From NCBI RefSeq assembly GCF_013343115.1, contig NZ_CP054570.1, positions 2,230,501 to 2,294,500 of the forward strand: a stretch of 64,000 nt of DNA. The letters run 5' to 3'. Below, piece after piece: positions 28,537-36,146 of this stretch (its first letter is position 1; the number at the start of each line of letters is the position of its first letter). The position numbers and the translations under genes were made by a program. Below the pieces are notes generated by a model, which searched no databases, had not been told where the DNA came from, and saw only the letters and a list, made by a program, of their open reading frames with translations. This DNA is from Streptococcus sanguinis (GTDB lineage: Bacteria; Bacillota; Bacilli; Lactobacillales; Streptococcaceae).

Positions 28537-28550
28537 GCTGCTCTTTTTTA
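28524..28550 (+). terminator. Terminator after the first DUF1307 lipoprotein
   Basis: AGAGCAG / CTGCTCT stem followed by TTTTTTATT; the left arm lies inside the last codons and the stop is in the loop. Confidence 0.8.
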
Positions 28551-28641
28551 TTACATTTTAATGACAGAGTGACAATCAGTTTGACAGCGCCGATTTTATA
28601 ATGATATGATAAAATCAGCTCAATATTGAAGGAGATAAGAC

Positions 28642-29184
28642 ATGAGAAAATTAATTGTCTTTTTGCTGGCAGCTTTGGCAATCTTAACAGCTTGCAGTCA
28701 GCAGTCAAATAACAGTTCATCCTCACAGGGAGGGGCTGGAAAAGGAGATATTGTCACTAAGTCCTATAAAACTGAGAAGCAATTAGAACATGGAAAAGAA
28801 ACCAGAATCTTAACAGTCAGCTACAGCGGACAGAAGTATGATAAGGTTGTCCTACATGTCAGCAAGGCTATTCCTGACAACATCAAGGAAGCTCTGTCAA
28901 AACAGGATGTTTCCACTGTAAAGAAGGAAATGCTGTCTTTGATCGAGGAAGCACTGGGGCTGAAAGAGGCGGTGAATATCACCGGTCTTGATTTGAAAAC
29001 AGATATGACAGCGGAAGAGATTTCTCTGGAGATGACTATCGATCCGGAGAATCTAGACTACGAAGCAGCCAAAAAGCTTCCAAACTACGCGCAGCTGTTT
29101 GAGCAAATCGAGACCCTGACTCCAGAAGAATTGCTGAATAAGTTTAAGGGAAGCGACGGCGTGGAAGTGCCCGCTTCAAATTAG
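28642..29184 (+). CDS. DUF1307-type lipoprotein, second tandem copy
   Basis: 180 residues with lipobox ILTAC (Cys18) and a Ser/Gln-rich linker. Segments LTVSYSGQKYDKVVLHVSKA and LTPEELLNKFKGSDG parallel those of the preceding lipoprotein, as does the pattern MTIDPENLDYEAAKKLPNY versus STYDFESLDIEKAAAMPYF. It has its own promoter: TATGATAAAAT lies shortly before a GGAG ribosome binding site. Function is unknown. Confidence 0.85.
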   Translation: MRKLIVFLLAALAILTACSQQSNNSSSSQGGAGKGDIVTKSYKTEKQLEHGKETRILTVSYSGQKYDKVVLHVSKAIPDNIKEALSKQDVSTVKKEMLSLIEEALGLKEAVNITGLDLKTDMTAEEISLEMTIDPENLDYEAAKKLPNYAQLFEQIETLTPEELLNKFKGSDGVEVPASN

Positions 29185-29189
29185 GAAGT

Positions 29190-29225
29190 TTCCATCCAGT
29201 TCTCTGAAGAGAGCTGGATTTTTGC
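29190..29225 (+). terminator. Terminator after the second DUF1307 lipoprotein
   Basis: ATCCAGTTCTC / GAGAGCTGGAT stem with a very short loop followed by TTTTTG. Confidence 0.85.
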
Positions 29226-29362
29226 TGGATTTCAGAGTCAGACTTTGGATAAATATTAGCTGAAGTTTATTGAAAAATTAGGGAGAATTCAGGTGAATTA
29301 AATTTGTGAAAAGCCTATAATTATGCTATAATAGGGATATTCTAAAGAAAGAGGGTGTAATT

Positions 29363-29629
29363 GTGGGATTTACAGATGAAACAGTACGTTTTAATCTCGA
29401 TGATTCAAATAAAAAGGAAATTAGCGAGACTTTGACCGATGTCTACAAGTCGCTCAATGAAAAAGGATACAATCCAATCAATCAAATCGTGGGATACGTA
29501 CTCAGTGGCGATCCTGCGTACGTACCTCGCTATAACAATGCTCGCAATCAAATCCGCAAATACGAGCGCGATGAGATTGTTGAGGAGTTGGTTCGTTATT
29601 ATTTGAAAGGACAAGGCGTCGATCTCTAA
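29363..29629 (+). CDS. ireB: IreB family regulatory protein (UPF0297)
   Basis: 88-residue protein of the DUF965/UPF0297 family, named IreB in enterococci, where it is a substrate of the Ser/Thr kinase IreK and limits cephalosporin resistance. The family sequence [35 protein letters not shown] and [13 protein letters not shown] is well conserved. It starts at GTG 29363 after GAGGGTG and overlaps ruvX by one base (TAATG). The order ireB-ruvX-UPF0473 is conserved in Firmicutes. Confidence 0.95.
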   Translation: MGFTDETVRFNLDDSNKKEISETLTDVYKSLNEKGYNPINQIVGYVLSGDPAYVPRYNNARNQIRKYERDEIVEELVRYYLKGQGVDL

Positions 29630-30048
29630 TGAGAATTATGGGATTAGATGTGGGCTCGAAAACGGTTGGGGTTGCCATTAGTGATCCTCTTGGTTTTACG
29701 GCTCAAGGACTGGAGATTATTCCGATTCATGAAGAAAAGGGCGAATTCGGCTTAGAGCGCTTGGGCGAGCTGGTGAAAGAGTACAAGGTTGATAAGTTTG
29801 TTATTGGCCTGCCTAAGAACATGAACAATACCAGCGGGCCTCGAGTGGAGGCCAGTCAGGCTTATGGCCAGCGGGTTTCTGAGCTGTTTGGTCTGCCGGT
29901 TGACTATCAGGATGAGCGTCTGACGACGGTGGCTGCTGAGCGCATGCTGGTGGAGCAGGCGGACATTAGCCGCAGCAAGCGTAAGAAAGTTATTGATAAG
30001 CTGGCGGCGCAGCTGATTTTGCAGAATTATCTGGATCGAAATTTTTAG
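29629..30048 (+). CDS. ruvX: Putative Holliday junction resolvase YqgF/RuvX
   Basis: 139-residue RNase H-like nuclease of the YqgF family, implicated in 16S rRNA 5' processing and junction resolution. Acidic catalytic residues are in [17 protein letters not shown] (D at residue 5), [14 protein letters not shown] (about 58-71) and the D/E of [12 protein letters not shown] near 98. It is the middle gene of the ireB-ruvX-UPF0473 operon. Confidence 0.95.
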   Translation: MRIMGLDVGSKTVGVAISDPLGFTAQGLEIIPIHEEKGEFGLERLGELVKEYKVDKFVIGLPKNMNNTSGPRVEASQAYGQRVSELFGLPVDYQDERLTTVAAERMLVEQADISRSKRKKVIDKLAAQLILQNYLDRNF

Positions 30049-30072
30049 AAAAGAAATGAAGGAGACACTAGT

Positions 30073-30384
30073 ATGACACATGATCATAACCATGACCACG
30101 AGCATGAAGAGCGCGAATTAATCACCTTGGTTGACGAGCAAGGGAACGAAACTTTATTTGAAATTCTTTTGACCATTGACGGCAAGGAAGAGTTTGGCAA
30201 GAATTATGTTCTTTTGATTCCGGCCAATGCGGAAGAAGATGAGAATGGTGAAGTAGAGATTCAAGCTTATTCCTTTACCGAAAATGAAGATGGTACAGAA
30301 GGCGACCTGCAGCCAATCCCAGAGGACTCAGATGCTGAATGGGATATGATTGAAGAAGTCTTCAACAGCTTTATGGAAGAGTAA
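30073..30384 (+). CDS. DUF1292 family protein (UPF0473)
   Basis: 103-residue acidic protein. The N terminus is His-rich ([12 protein letters not shown]), which could bind metal. The DUF1292 core [18 protein letters not shown], then YVLLIP and [12 protein letters not shown] follow. The family is widespread in Firmicutes next to ruvX and has no known function. AAGGAGAC precedes ATG 30073. Confidence 0.92.
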   Translation: MTHDHNHDHEHEERELITLVDEQGNETLFEILLTIDGKEEFGKNYVLLIPANAEEDENGEVEIQAYSFTENEDGTEGDLQPIPEDSDAEWDMIEEVFNSFMEE

Positions 30385-30502
30385 GATTGGCCTAGCCTCG
30401 TTTCTAAAAAAGACAAGCGCAGGCGAGATGCTAGCTAAACTTGACAGAGGAAGGAAGTAGCCAAGGCTTGGTTATTTTCCATCTCATATCATAAACATTA
30501 GA

Positions 30503-30554
30503 AAGAGGAGCGAGTTGCAATTCAGATTTGAGTTCTGCTTCGCTGCTCTTTTTT
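30503..30554 (+). terminator. Terminator or attenuator directly before folC
   Basis: AAGAGGAGCGAG / CTTCGCTGCTCTT hairpin followed by six T, ending only 10 bases before the folC start codon. A weak promoter TTGGTT-16-CATAAA (about 30464-30491) lies just upstream, so folC mRNA from it would meet this terminator in its leader. Confidence 0.65.
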
Positions 30555-30564
30555 AGGTAAAAAA

Positions 30565-31797
30565 ATGAATGAAATTGAAGAATGGCTGAACAGCCGAATT
30601 GGTCTAAACTTTCGTTCGGGTCTAGGGCGGATGCAGCGGGCTGTAGCTCTTTTGGGAAATCCTGAGCAGAGTTTTCCAACGATTCATGTAACGGGTACAA
30701 ATGGCAAAGGTTCTACTATTGCTTTCATGCGTCGGCTGTTTGCGGAGCATGGTCGCAAGACAGGAAGTTTTACTTCGCCTCACATGATTAGTATTCACGA
30801 TCGGATTTGTATTAACGGTCAACCGATTGCTCCAGCTGATTTTATCCGTCTGGGTCAAGAGGTGCAAAAGATGGAGCAAGAACTGCTCAAAAGTCATGAC
30901 CAGTTGTCCTATTTTGAAATTCTGACCTTGATTGCCTTTCTCTATTTCAAGGAGCAGGAAGTGGACATAGCCCTGATTGAGGTGGGAATCGGCGGACTCT
31001 TGGACACGACTAATGTCATTACGGGAGATATTGCGGCCATCAGCTCCGTGGGCTTGGACCATCAGGAGACTCTGGGAAGGAGCTTGACGGCGATTGCGGA
31101 GCAAAAGGCAGGGATTTTCAAGCCGGGACGACCAGCGGTCATCGGGCCGCTGCCAGAGGAAGCGCGATTGGTTTGTGAGCAGAGAGCTCAGGAGCTAGGA
31201 ATAGAACTCTATCAGTATGGTCGCGATTTTTCTCTGACGAATCAGACTTTTTCCAATTCGACTAGGACCCTATCCAATCTTGAACTGGGACTCAAGGGAG
31301 GCTATCAGGAGGAAAATGCAGCGCTGGCTTTGCAGGCTTTCCTGCTCTTCATGCAGCAGCAGGGGTGGGAAATAGATTCTGCTAAGATTCGGACAGCCTT
31401 GCAGGAGACTCGCTGGGCAGGGCGCTTGGAAGAAGCCAGCCCAGGTATTTATCTTGATGGGGCCCATAATCTTCCTGCGCTGGAAAGGTTAGTAGAGTTT
31501 ATCCAGAGCCAGAATGACAAAGAGTGCCTGCTTCTTTTCGGTGCTCTCAAACGTAAGGACTATAGCGCTATGCTGGCTTATCTGCGAGAGGCTCTGCCAG
31601 ATGTTCAGTTGACGGTTACTTCCTTTTCTGATGGAGATTCCCTTGGTCAAGCTGAAGTGGAAGGCTTCTTCTACATAGAGGATTATAGGCAGTTTATTCA
31701 GAATTTTAAGGAGAGGCAAAACGATAATCAGCTGCTTTTCATTACGGGGTCCCTCTATTTTATTGCGGAAGTCAGAGCTTATTTGACAAGTTTATAA
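30565..31797 (+). CDS. folC: Folylpolyglutamate synthase / dihydrofolate synthase
   Basis: 410-residue Mur-ligase family enzyme that adds glutamate to folates. The ATP-binding loop HVTGTNGKGSTIAFM lies near residues 41-55, followed by TGSFTSPHMISIHDRI near 70, GIGGLLDTTNVI near 142 and the C-terminal ligase domain with GRLEEASPGIYLDGAHN near 287. The ribosome binding site is poor (AGG only), right after a terminator-like hairpin. Confidence 0.95.
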   Translation: MNEIEEWLNSRIGLNFRSGLGRMQRAVALLGNPEQSFPTIHVTGTNGKGSTIAFMRRLFAEHGRKTGSFTSPHMISIHDRICINGQPIAPADFIRLGQEVQKMEQELLKSHDQLSYFEILTLIAFLYFKEQEVDIALIEVGIGGLLDTTNVITGDIAAISSVGLDHQETLGRSLTAIAEQKAGIFKPGRPAVIGPLPEEARLVCEQRAQELGIELYQYGRDFSLTNQTFSNSTRTLSNLELGLKGGYQEENAALALQAFLLFMQQQGWEIDSAKIRTALQETRWAGRLEEASPGIYLDGAHNLPALERLVEFIQSQNDKECLLLFGALKRKDYSAMLAYLREALPDVQLTVTSFSDGDSLGQAEVEGFFYIEDYRQFIQNFKERQNDNQLLFITGSLYFIAEVRAYLTSL

Positions 31798-31854
31798 ATT
31801 GACCGCCAGAGTCTTGCTTTGGTACAATAAAGACAGAAGAAAAAGGAGAATACT

Positions 31855-32334
31855 ATGGCAATTTCTAAAAAGTTAATCTTTTCGGGTCTAACTGCTGCGG
31901 CTGTTTTGGCCTTGACAGCTTGCGGTTCTAATCAGAACCAGACGGCACCTTCCTCTCAGTCTCAGTCAGCCGCTTCTAGCAAGCCAGCAGAGTCTTCGTC
32001 AGTAGCTAGCACGTCTAGTGCGGCCAATAGTAGCTCATCTGCTTCAGCCTCCTCTTCCGAGCAAGCAGCCAATGGCGAGCTGGATGGCAGCTACCATACA
32101 AGTCATGAAGGTGATCAGCTGACCTTGCAGATTTCAGGCACCACTGGCCAGCTGACCAAGGTTGAGGCGGATGGTGAGCAGGAGATTGAACAGGTTCAGA
32201 TTGATACTACCAACCAGACCATGATCATTGGGGATGACGTCAAACGCTATCGCATTGAGGGCAATCAGCTGACAATCGAGGACCTTTCCCAAGAGCCTTA
32301 TGATGACGACACACTGGTCTTTACAAAACAATGA
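31855..32334 (+). CDS. Ser-rich lipoprotein of unknown function
   Basis: 159 residues: signal peptide with lipobox LALTAC (Cys near 23), then a Ser/Ala/Gln-rich spacer (about 27-72) that would span the wall, and a C-terminal beta-rich domain (GSYHTSHEGDQLTLQISGT through YDDDTLVFTKQ). AAGGAG precedes it and a promoter TTGACC-18-TACAAT lies upstream. No catalytic motif is recognised. Confidence 0.85.
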   Translation: MAISKKLIFSGLTAAAVLALTACGSNQNQTAPSSQSQSAASSKPAESSSVASTSSAANSSSSASASSSEQAANGELDGSYHTSHEGDQLTLQISGTTGQLTKVEADGEQEIEQVQIDTTNQTMIIGDDVKRYRIEGNQLTIEDLSQEPYDDDTLVFTKQ

Positions 32335-32339
32335 TGAAA

Positions 32340-32368
32340 GAGCCCTGTCTTAAATAGGGCTTTTCCTT
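32340..32368 (+). terminator. Terminator after the Ser-rich lipoprotein gene
   Basis: AGCCCT / AGGGCT stem with a 9-nt loop followed by TTTCCTTTT. Confidence 0.75.
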
Positions 32369-32528
32369 TTATCAGTTGTAATCTTGTATTGAAATTTTGA
32401 GGATATCGGTGTTCAAATGCTGTTCTTGATTTTTCATCAGCTAGAAATACGATTTGCATTGATATAAACGTTGTTTTAAGGCAGTTTTACTGATATACTA
32501 GAATATATGCAATGAGATAGGAGAGTGT

Positions 32529-34064
32529 ATGACTTTCAGGAAATTCCGCTTATTAATGTCAAAATACGGTTTCAGCATCATTATTATGCTGCTGGAGCTA
32601 GCCTTTGTCTTTGTTGCGTTCTTCTATTTTAATGGGATTGCACCCAACTGGCTGTCGGTGGCGATGATTGTTTTCTTGTATATCGGAACTATTTTAGCGA
32701 TTGTCAACCGCAATATGCCGCCTGAGAGCAAGGTCACCTGGCTTTTGATTGCCGTGGTGCCGGTCTTTGGTTTCCTACTCTATCTGATGTTTGGCGAGCG
32801 GCGGCTGTCTAAAAAGGAAATGATTCAGCTGGAAAATATGGACTCCATGAAATTTCGAGAGGACAATAGCTATGATCTCCGTGTCCAGCTGAAAAAAGAA
32901 AACAAGTCGGCCTATGGTATTATTAAGTCGCTGCTGAGTATGGACAATAATGCGGATGTCTATGACGGTACAGCTTCTCGCTATTTTCCCATCGGTGAGG
33001 AGATGTTTGAGTCCATGCTGGCTGATCTGCGGGCTGCTGAGAAATTCATTTTTCTGGAATTTTATATCATCGATGAAGGGCTGATGTGGGACAGTGTTCT
33101 GGAAATCTTGGTCGAAAAAGCTGCGCAGGGCGTTGAAGTCAAGCTGCTCTATGATGATATTGGCTGCATGGCCACTTTGCCTGGTGATTATACGCGTAAG
33201 CTGCGCAAGATGGGCATCGAGGCTTATAAGTTTAACAAGGTGATTCCGCGGATGACGGTATCCTATAACAACCGTGACCACCGCAAGATTTTGGTCATTG
33301 ACGGTCAAGTCGGCTACACTGGCGGTATCAATCTGGCTGACGAGTATATCAATCATATCGTCCGTTTTGGCCACTGGAAAGATGGTGGTGTGCGCTTGGA
33401 AGGTCGGGCAGTCAAGGCTCTGACGCGGCTCTTTCTCATGAACTGGTACATCAACCGCGGGGAAATCACAGACTTTGACAAGTACCATCTGGAAAATAAA
33501 GCTGTCGGAGGCAAAGGGCTTTACATTCCCTATGGCAGCGGGCCTAAGCCTATTTATAAGGGTCAGGTTGGCAAAACAGTCTATCAAAATATCATCAGTC
33601 AGGCTACGGACTATGTCTACATTACCACGCCTTATCTGATCATTGACTATGACCTGACGGAGGATATCAAGAATGCTGCTATGCGGGGAGTGGATGTCCG
33701 CATCGTGACTCCTTTCATTCCGGACAAGAAACTGATTCAGATTGTTACCCGCGGAGCCTATCCGGATCTGATGGAAGCGGGGGTTAAGATTTTTGAGTAC
33801 ACGCCAGGGTTTATCCACAGCAAGAATGTGGTGGCCGATGATGAATTTGCCGTGGTAGGGACGATTAACTTTGATTACCGCAGTCTAGTGCATCATTATG
33901 AAAATGCAGTCCTGATGTACCATACGGAGAGTATTCCAGCTATCAAGGAAGATTTTGAAGCCATTTTTGAGGCTTCTGAGGAAATTCTTCCTGAAAATCT
34001 CGATAGCAGCTGGTATCGTCGCCTTATCAAAGAAATCATGCAGCTCTTTGCCCCTATGCTCTAA
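32529..34064 (+). CDS. cls: Cardiolipin synthase
   Basis: 511-residue phospholipase D-superfamily enzyme that joins two phosphatidylglycerols. Two N-terminal membrane helices (about 12-33 and 38-60) plus a third (about 67-87) precede two HKD motifs: NNRDHRKILVIDG with GYTGGINLADEY near residue 250, and FIHSKNVVADDEFAVVGTINFDYRS near 430. It is monocistronic, with TATACT near 32497. Confidence 0.96.
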   Translation: MTFRKFRLLMSKYGFSIIIMLLELAFVFVAFFYFNGIAPNWLSVAMIVFLYIGTILAIVNRNMPPESKVTWLLIAVVPVFGFLLYLMFGERRLSKKEMIQLENMDSMKFREDNSYDLRVQLKKENKSAYGIIKSLLSMDNNADVYDGTASRYFPIGEEMFESMLADLRAAEKFIFLEFYIIDEGLMWDSVLEILVEKAAQGVEVKLLYDDIGCMATLPGDYTRKLRKMGIEAYKFNKVIPRMTVSYNNRDHRKILVIDGQVGYTGGINLADEYINHIVRFGHWKDGGVRLEGRAVKALTRLFLMNWYINRGEITDFDKYHLENKAVGGKGLYIPYGSGPKPIYKGQVGKTVYQNIISQATDYVYITTPYLIIDYDLTEDIKNAAMRGVDVRIVTPFIPDKKLIQIVTRGAYPDLMEAGVKIFEYTPGFIHSKNVVADDEFAVVGTINFDYRSLVHHYENAVLMYHTESIPAIKEDFEAIFEASEEILPENLDSSWYRRLIKEIMQLFAPML

Positions 34065-34099
34065 TGCCAGATGTGGGCAAATTCTGCAGAAATATACAG

Positions 34100-34126
34100 A
34101 AAGTCTGAGGCAGAAGTCTCAGATTT
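34100..34126 (+). terminator. cls terminator
   Basis: TCTGAG / CTCAGA stem (extended by AAG/ TTT) followed by TTTTTGCTTTT. Confidence 0.8.
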
Positions 34127-34194
34127 TTGCTTTTATATAGGGATGGATTTTTGCTCTGTTTTTACGAATGTAAAAAATAAAGGAATTTTTTAAG

Positions 34195-34338
34195 ATGACA
34201 ATGGAGGAAATTTCCAGTCAGCCACTTGCCTATGAAACGAGAGAATATCGCTGTTTTCGGGAACTGGAGGAGCTGGCTAGAAGCTATAATGCTCAGAAGA
34301 AGGGTCAAGAGAAAGCTGACAGGAGGACAGGAATTTGA
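34195..34338 (+). CDS. Small protein, 47 residues, unknown
   Basis: ATG 34195 to TGA 34338, preceded at some distance by AAAGGA. The product (starting MTMEEISSQPLAYETREY) is charged and has no hydrophobic segment. It sits between the cls terminator and the next membrane-protein gene, so it needs its own promoter; the only candidate I see is TACGAATG at 34163-34170 after a T-rich stretch, similar to a SigX box. Coding status is uncertain. Confidence 0.4.
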   Translation: MTMEEISSQPLAYETREYRCFRELEELARSYNAQKKGQEKADRRTGI

Positions 34339-34376
34339 TATACTAGATGGGACTGATATCAAGGAGAATATTTTAT

Positions 34377-35924
34377 ATGCATGATACAACGGAAGAAAAA
34401 GTTTTAGAGGTTTCAGAGGAGCAGCTGACTAGGGCTGAAAGGTCTGAGCAAAAAATTACTAAGCCAGAGCCGACGCCCTATTTTTTGACTCTCTTATGTA
34501 GTTTGGCTATCAGCTTGCTGAGTGTGGTCAATCCTTTTTTGACCAATCTAGCAACGAATTTACAAAGTCAGAATCTCTATGCCGGCTGGGCCATGACTCA
34601 GGGGCAGGTGCCTTATTCGCAAATATATGGGACCAGTGGTCTGCTTTACTATCTGATGGCTTGGACCAGCAGTCTGGCTTTTGGACAGCTTTTGTGGATG
34701 GTCTTTCAGACGCTGGCTCTGTGGCTGGCTGGACTTTTCCTGCACAAGACCTTGGTGCTCTTGCAGCCTAAACAGGATCTATCACGCAGCCTCTTGCTGC
34801 TCTTTTACCTGCTAGTCTTTGCCCTTGGATTTGGCGGTCTTTACTCTAGTATTTTTGTTCTGCCCTTTATTTTTTGGAATCTATCTTTTTTGGTGCGCTA
34901 TTTGCAGGATTCAATCAAGGATGAAAAGTTCATTGTCTATGGAGCTTTTGGAGCTCTTGCTTTTATGATTGATCCGGTTTCCAGCCTAGTCTTCTATTCT
35001 TTGACTGCTCTGGTACTTTTGGTCTACAATATCGCAGCCAAGCGTGCGGCTCGAGGCGTCTATCAGCTTTTAGCTGGTCTCTTTGGCTTCTCAGTGATTT
35101 TTTATCCTATCGGCTACTTTACTGTTGCCAATCAAACCTTTGGTCAGGCTATCAGTCAGGTGACCTATGCTTGGGATTCCATCAGCTTGATTGGCAGTCA
35201 TAGCCTTTCTAATTTGATTTATTATGGCTTGCTGACGGTTGGTCTAGGTTTTATTTCTGCTTTGGGTGCCAATCTCTTTTCAAGGGAAAAGGGGCAAGCA
35301 ACCAGCCTGCGCGTCTTGCGCTTTATCGGTCTGCTAGGGCTCTTCATTACTGTCTTTGCGGCTTTTATCCTGCCAGATCAGGGCAGTTATCAACTGCTTC
35401 CTGCCCTACCTTTTGCCATGATTCTTTTTGCTTTGTGGTTCAATAAAGGCAAGCAGCAGGCACCAGGGCGTCATCGCCGGGATCGCCGTCGTCCTACGAT
35501 GTGGACTTCCTATCTCTCAGGCCAGTTCTTTCTGCCGCTCGTAGCCATTTTCTATCTGATTGGCTATCCTTTGGTGAATGAGTATATCCTTTCCAGCGGT
35601 GTATCTGCTGAAAGAAGTGAAGCGGCTCAGTATATTAAGGAAAAGACCAAGGATGGGGATACCATCTATGCATGGGATAACTCGGCTAGTCTGTATCAAA
35701 AGAGCGGCCGTCTATCTGCTGTTTCTCTCTTGTCTCCAACTTTGTATGTGGGAACGGCTGAAAATCGTTTGGGTCTTCAGAATGGACTGGAAAACAGTCA
35801 GCCCAAGTATATTTTGGTTAACAATGATGTCAAACTGCTGTCGGATGTGAAACAGCTAATTTCCAAAAATTATAAGGAATCTGACCTCAAACTCGACCAT
35901 TTCAAGCTTTATCAACTTAAGTAG
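34377..35924 (+). CDS. Polytopic membrane protein, possible GT-C type glycosyltransferase
   Basis: 515 residues from ATG 34377, chosen because AAGGAGAA lies 9 bases before it. A cytoplasmic charged N terminus (about 35 residues) is followed by about ten hydrophobic helices and a C-terminal soluble domain (about 415-515). The segment GWAMTQGQVPYSQIYGTSGLLYY after the first helix resembles the QG-x-PYRDI-x-x-x-GP pattern of lipid-linked-sugar (GT-C) transferases, but the acidic catalytic residues are not evident. An extended -10 TG-A-TATACT lies near 34336. Confidence 0.65.
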   Translation: MHDTTEEKVLEVSEEQLTRAERSEQKITKPEPTPYFLTLLCSLAISLLSVVNPFLTNLATNLQSQNLYAGWAMTQGQVPYSQIYGTSGLLYYLMAWTSSLAFGQLLWMVFQTLALWLAGLFLHKTLVLLQPKQDLSRSLLLLFYLLVFALGFGGLYSSIFVLPFIFWNLSFLVRYLQDSIKDEKFIVYGAFGALAFMIDPVSSLVFYSLTALVLLVYNIAAKRAARGVYQLLAGLFGFSVIFYPIGYFTVANQTFGQAISQVTYAWDSISLIGSHSLSNLIYYGLLTVGLGFISALGANLFSREKGQATSLRVLRFIGLLGLFITVFAAFILPDQGSYQLLPALPFAMILFALWFNKGKQQAPGRHRRDRRRPTMWTSYLSGQFFLPLVAIFYLIGYPLVNEYILSSGVSAERSEAAQYIKEKTKDGDTIYAWDNSASLYQKSGRLSAVSLLSPTLYVGTAENRLGLQNGLENSQPKYILVNNDVKLLSDVKQLISKNYKESDLKLDHFKLYQLK

Positions 35925-35925
35925 T

Positions 35926-36008
35926 AAAAAATCAATATGTTGTGTATAAAAAGAAAAAATAACTTTTTTGCCACAACATATTGATTTTTAATTTTAACGT
36001 GCTATAAT
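35926..36008 (+). promoter_or_regulatory. nrdD control region with two NrdR-like boxes
   Basis: An 18-bp inverted repeat (arms 35926-35944 and 35972-35989) contains two 16-bp elements resembling the NrdR box ACACTATATATTGTGT: AATCAATATGTTGTGT (35930-35945, about 13/16 with W allowed) and CCACAACATATTGATT (35971-35986, about 12/16). They are 41 bp apart, close to four helical turns. The second overlaps the -35 TTGATT (35981-35986) of a promoter with TATAAT at 36003-36008 (16-bp spacer). The hairpin could also end the upstream transcript. Confidence 0.55.
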
Positions 36009-36146
36009 GAGTCTTGTATCGACTTATTTATAAAATACTGTTCTTTGGATGAACTGCTGTCGGAGATTTCTTGGAAATTTCTTAGCAAGCGATAGGTTTA
36101 AAGAGACTTGATTTGTCCTAAGGGCAGAGAAAAGGATGTGTTCGTG

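Noticed and set aside
30385..30564. T-box or tetrahydrofolate riboswitch upstream of folC
   Set aside because: No T-box GGTGGnACCGCG core and no recognisable THF riboswitch core; only a terminator hairpin is supported.
32775..33818. 347-codon leftward frame opposite cls
   Set aside because: Antisense shadow; both HKD motifs and the full cardiolipin synthase are encoded on the plus strand.
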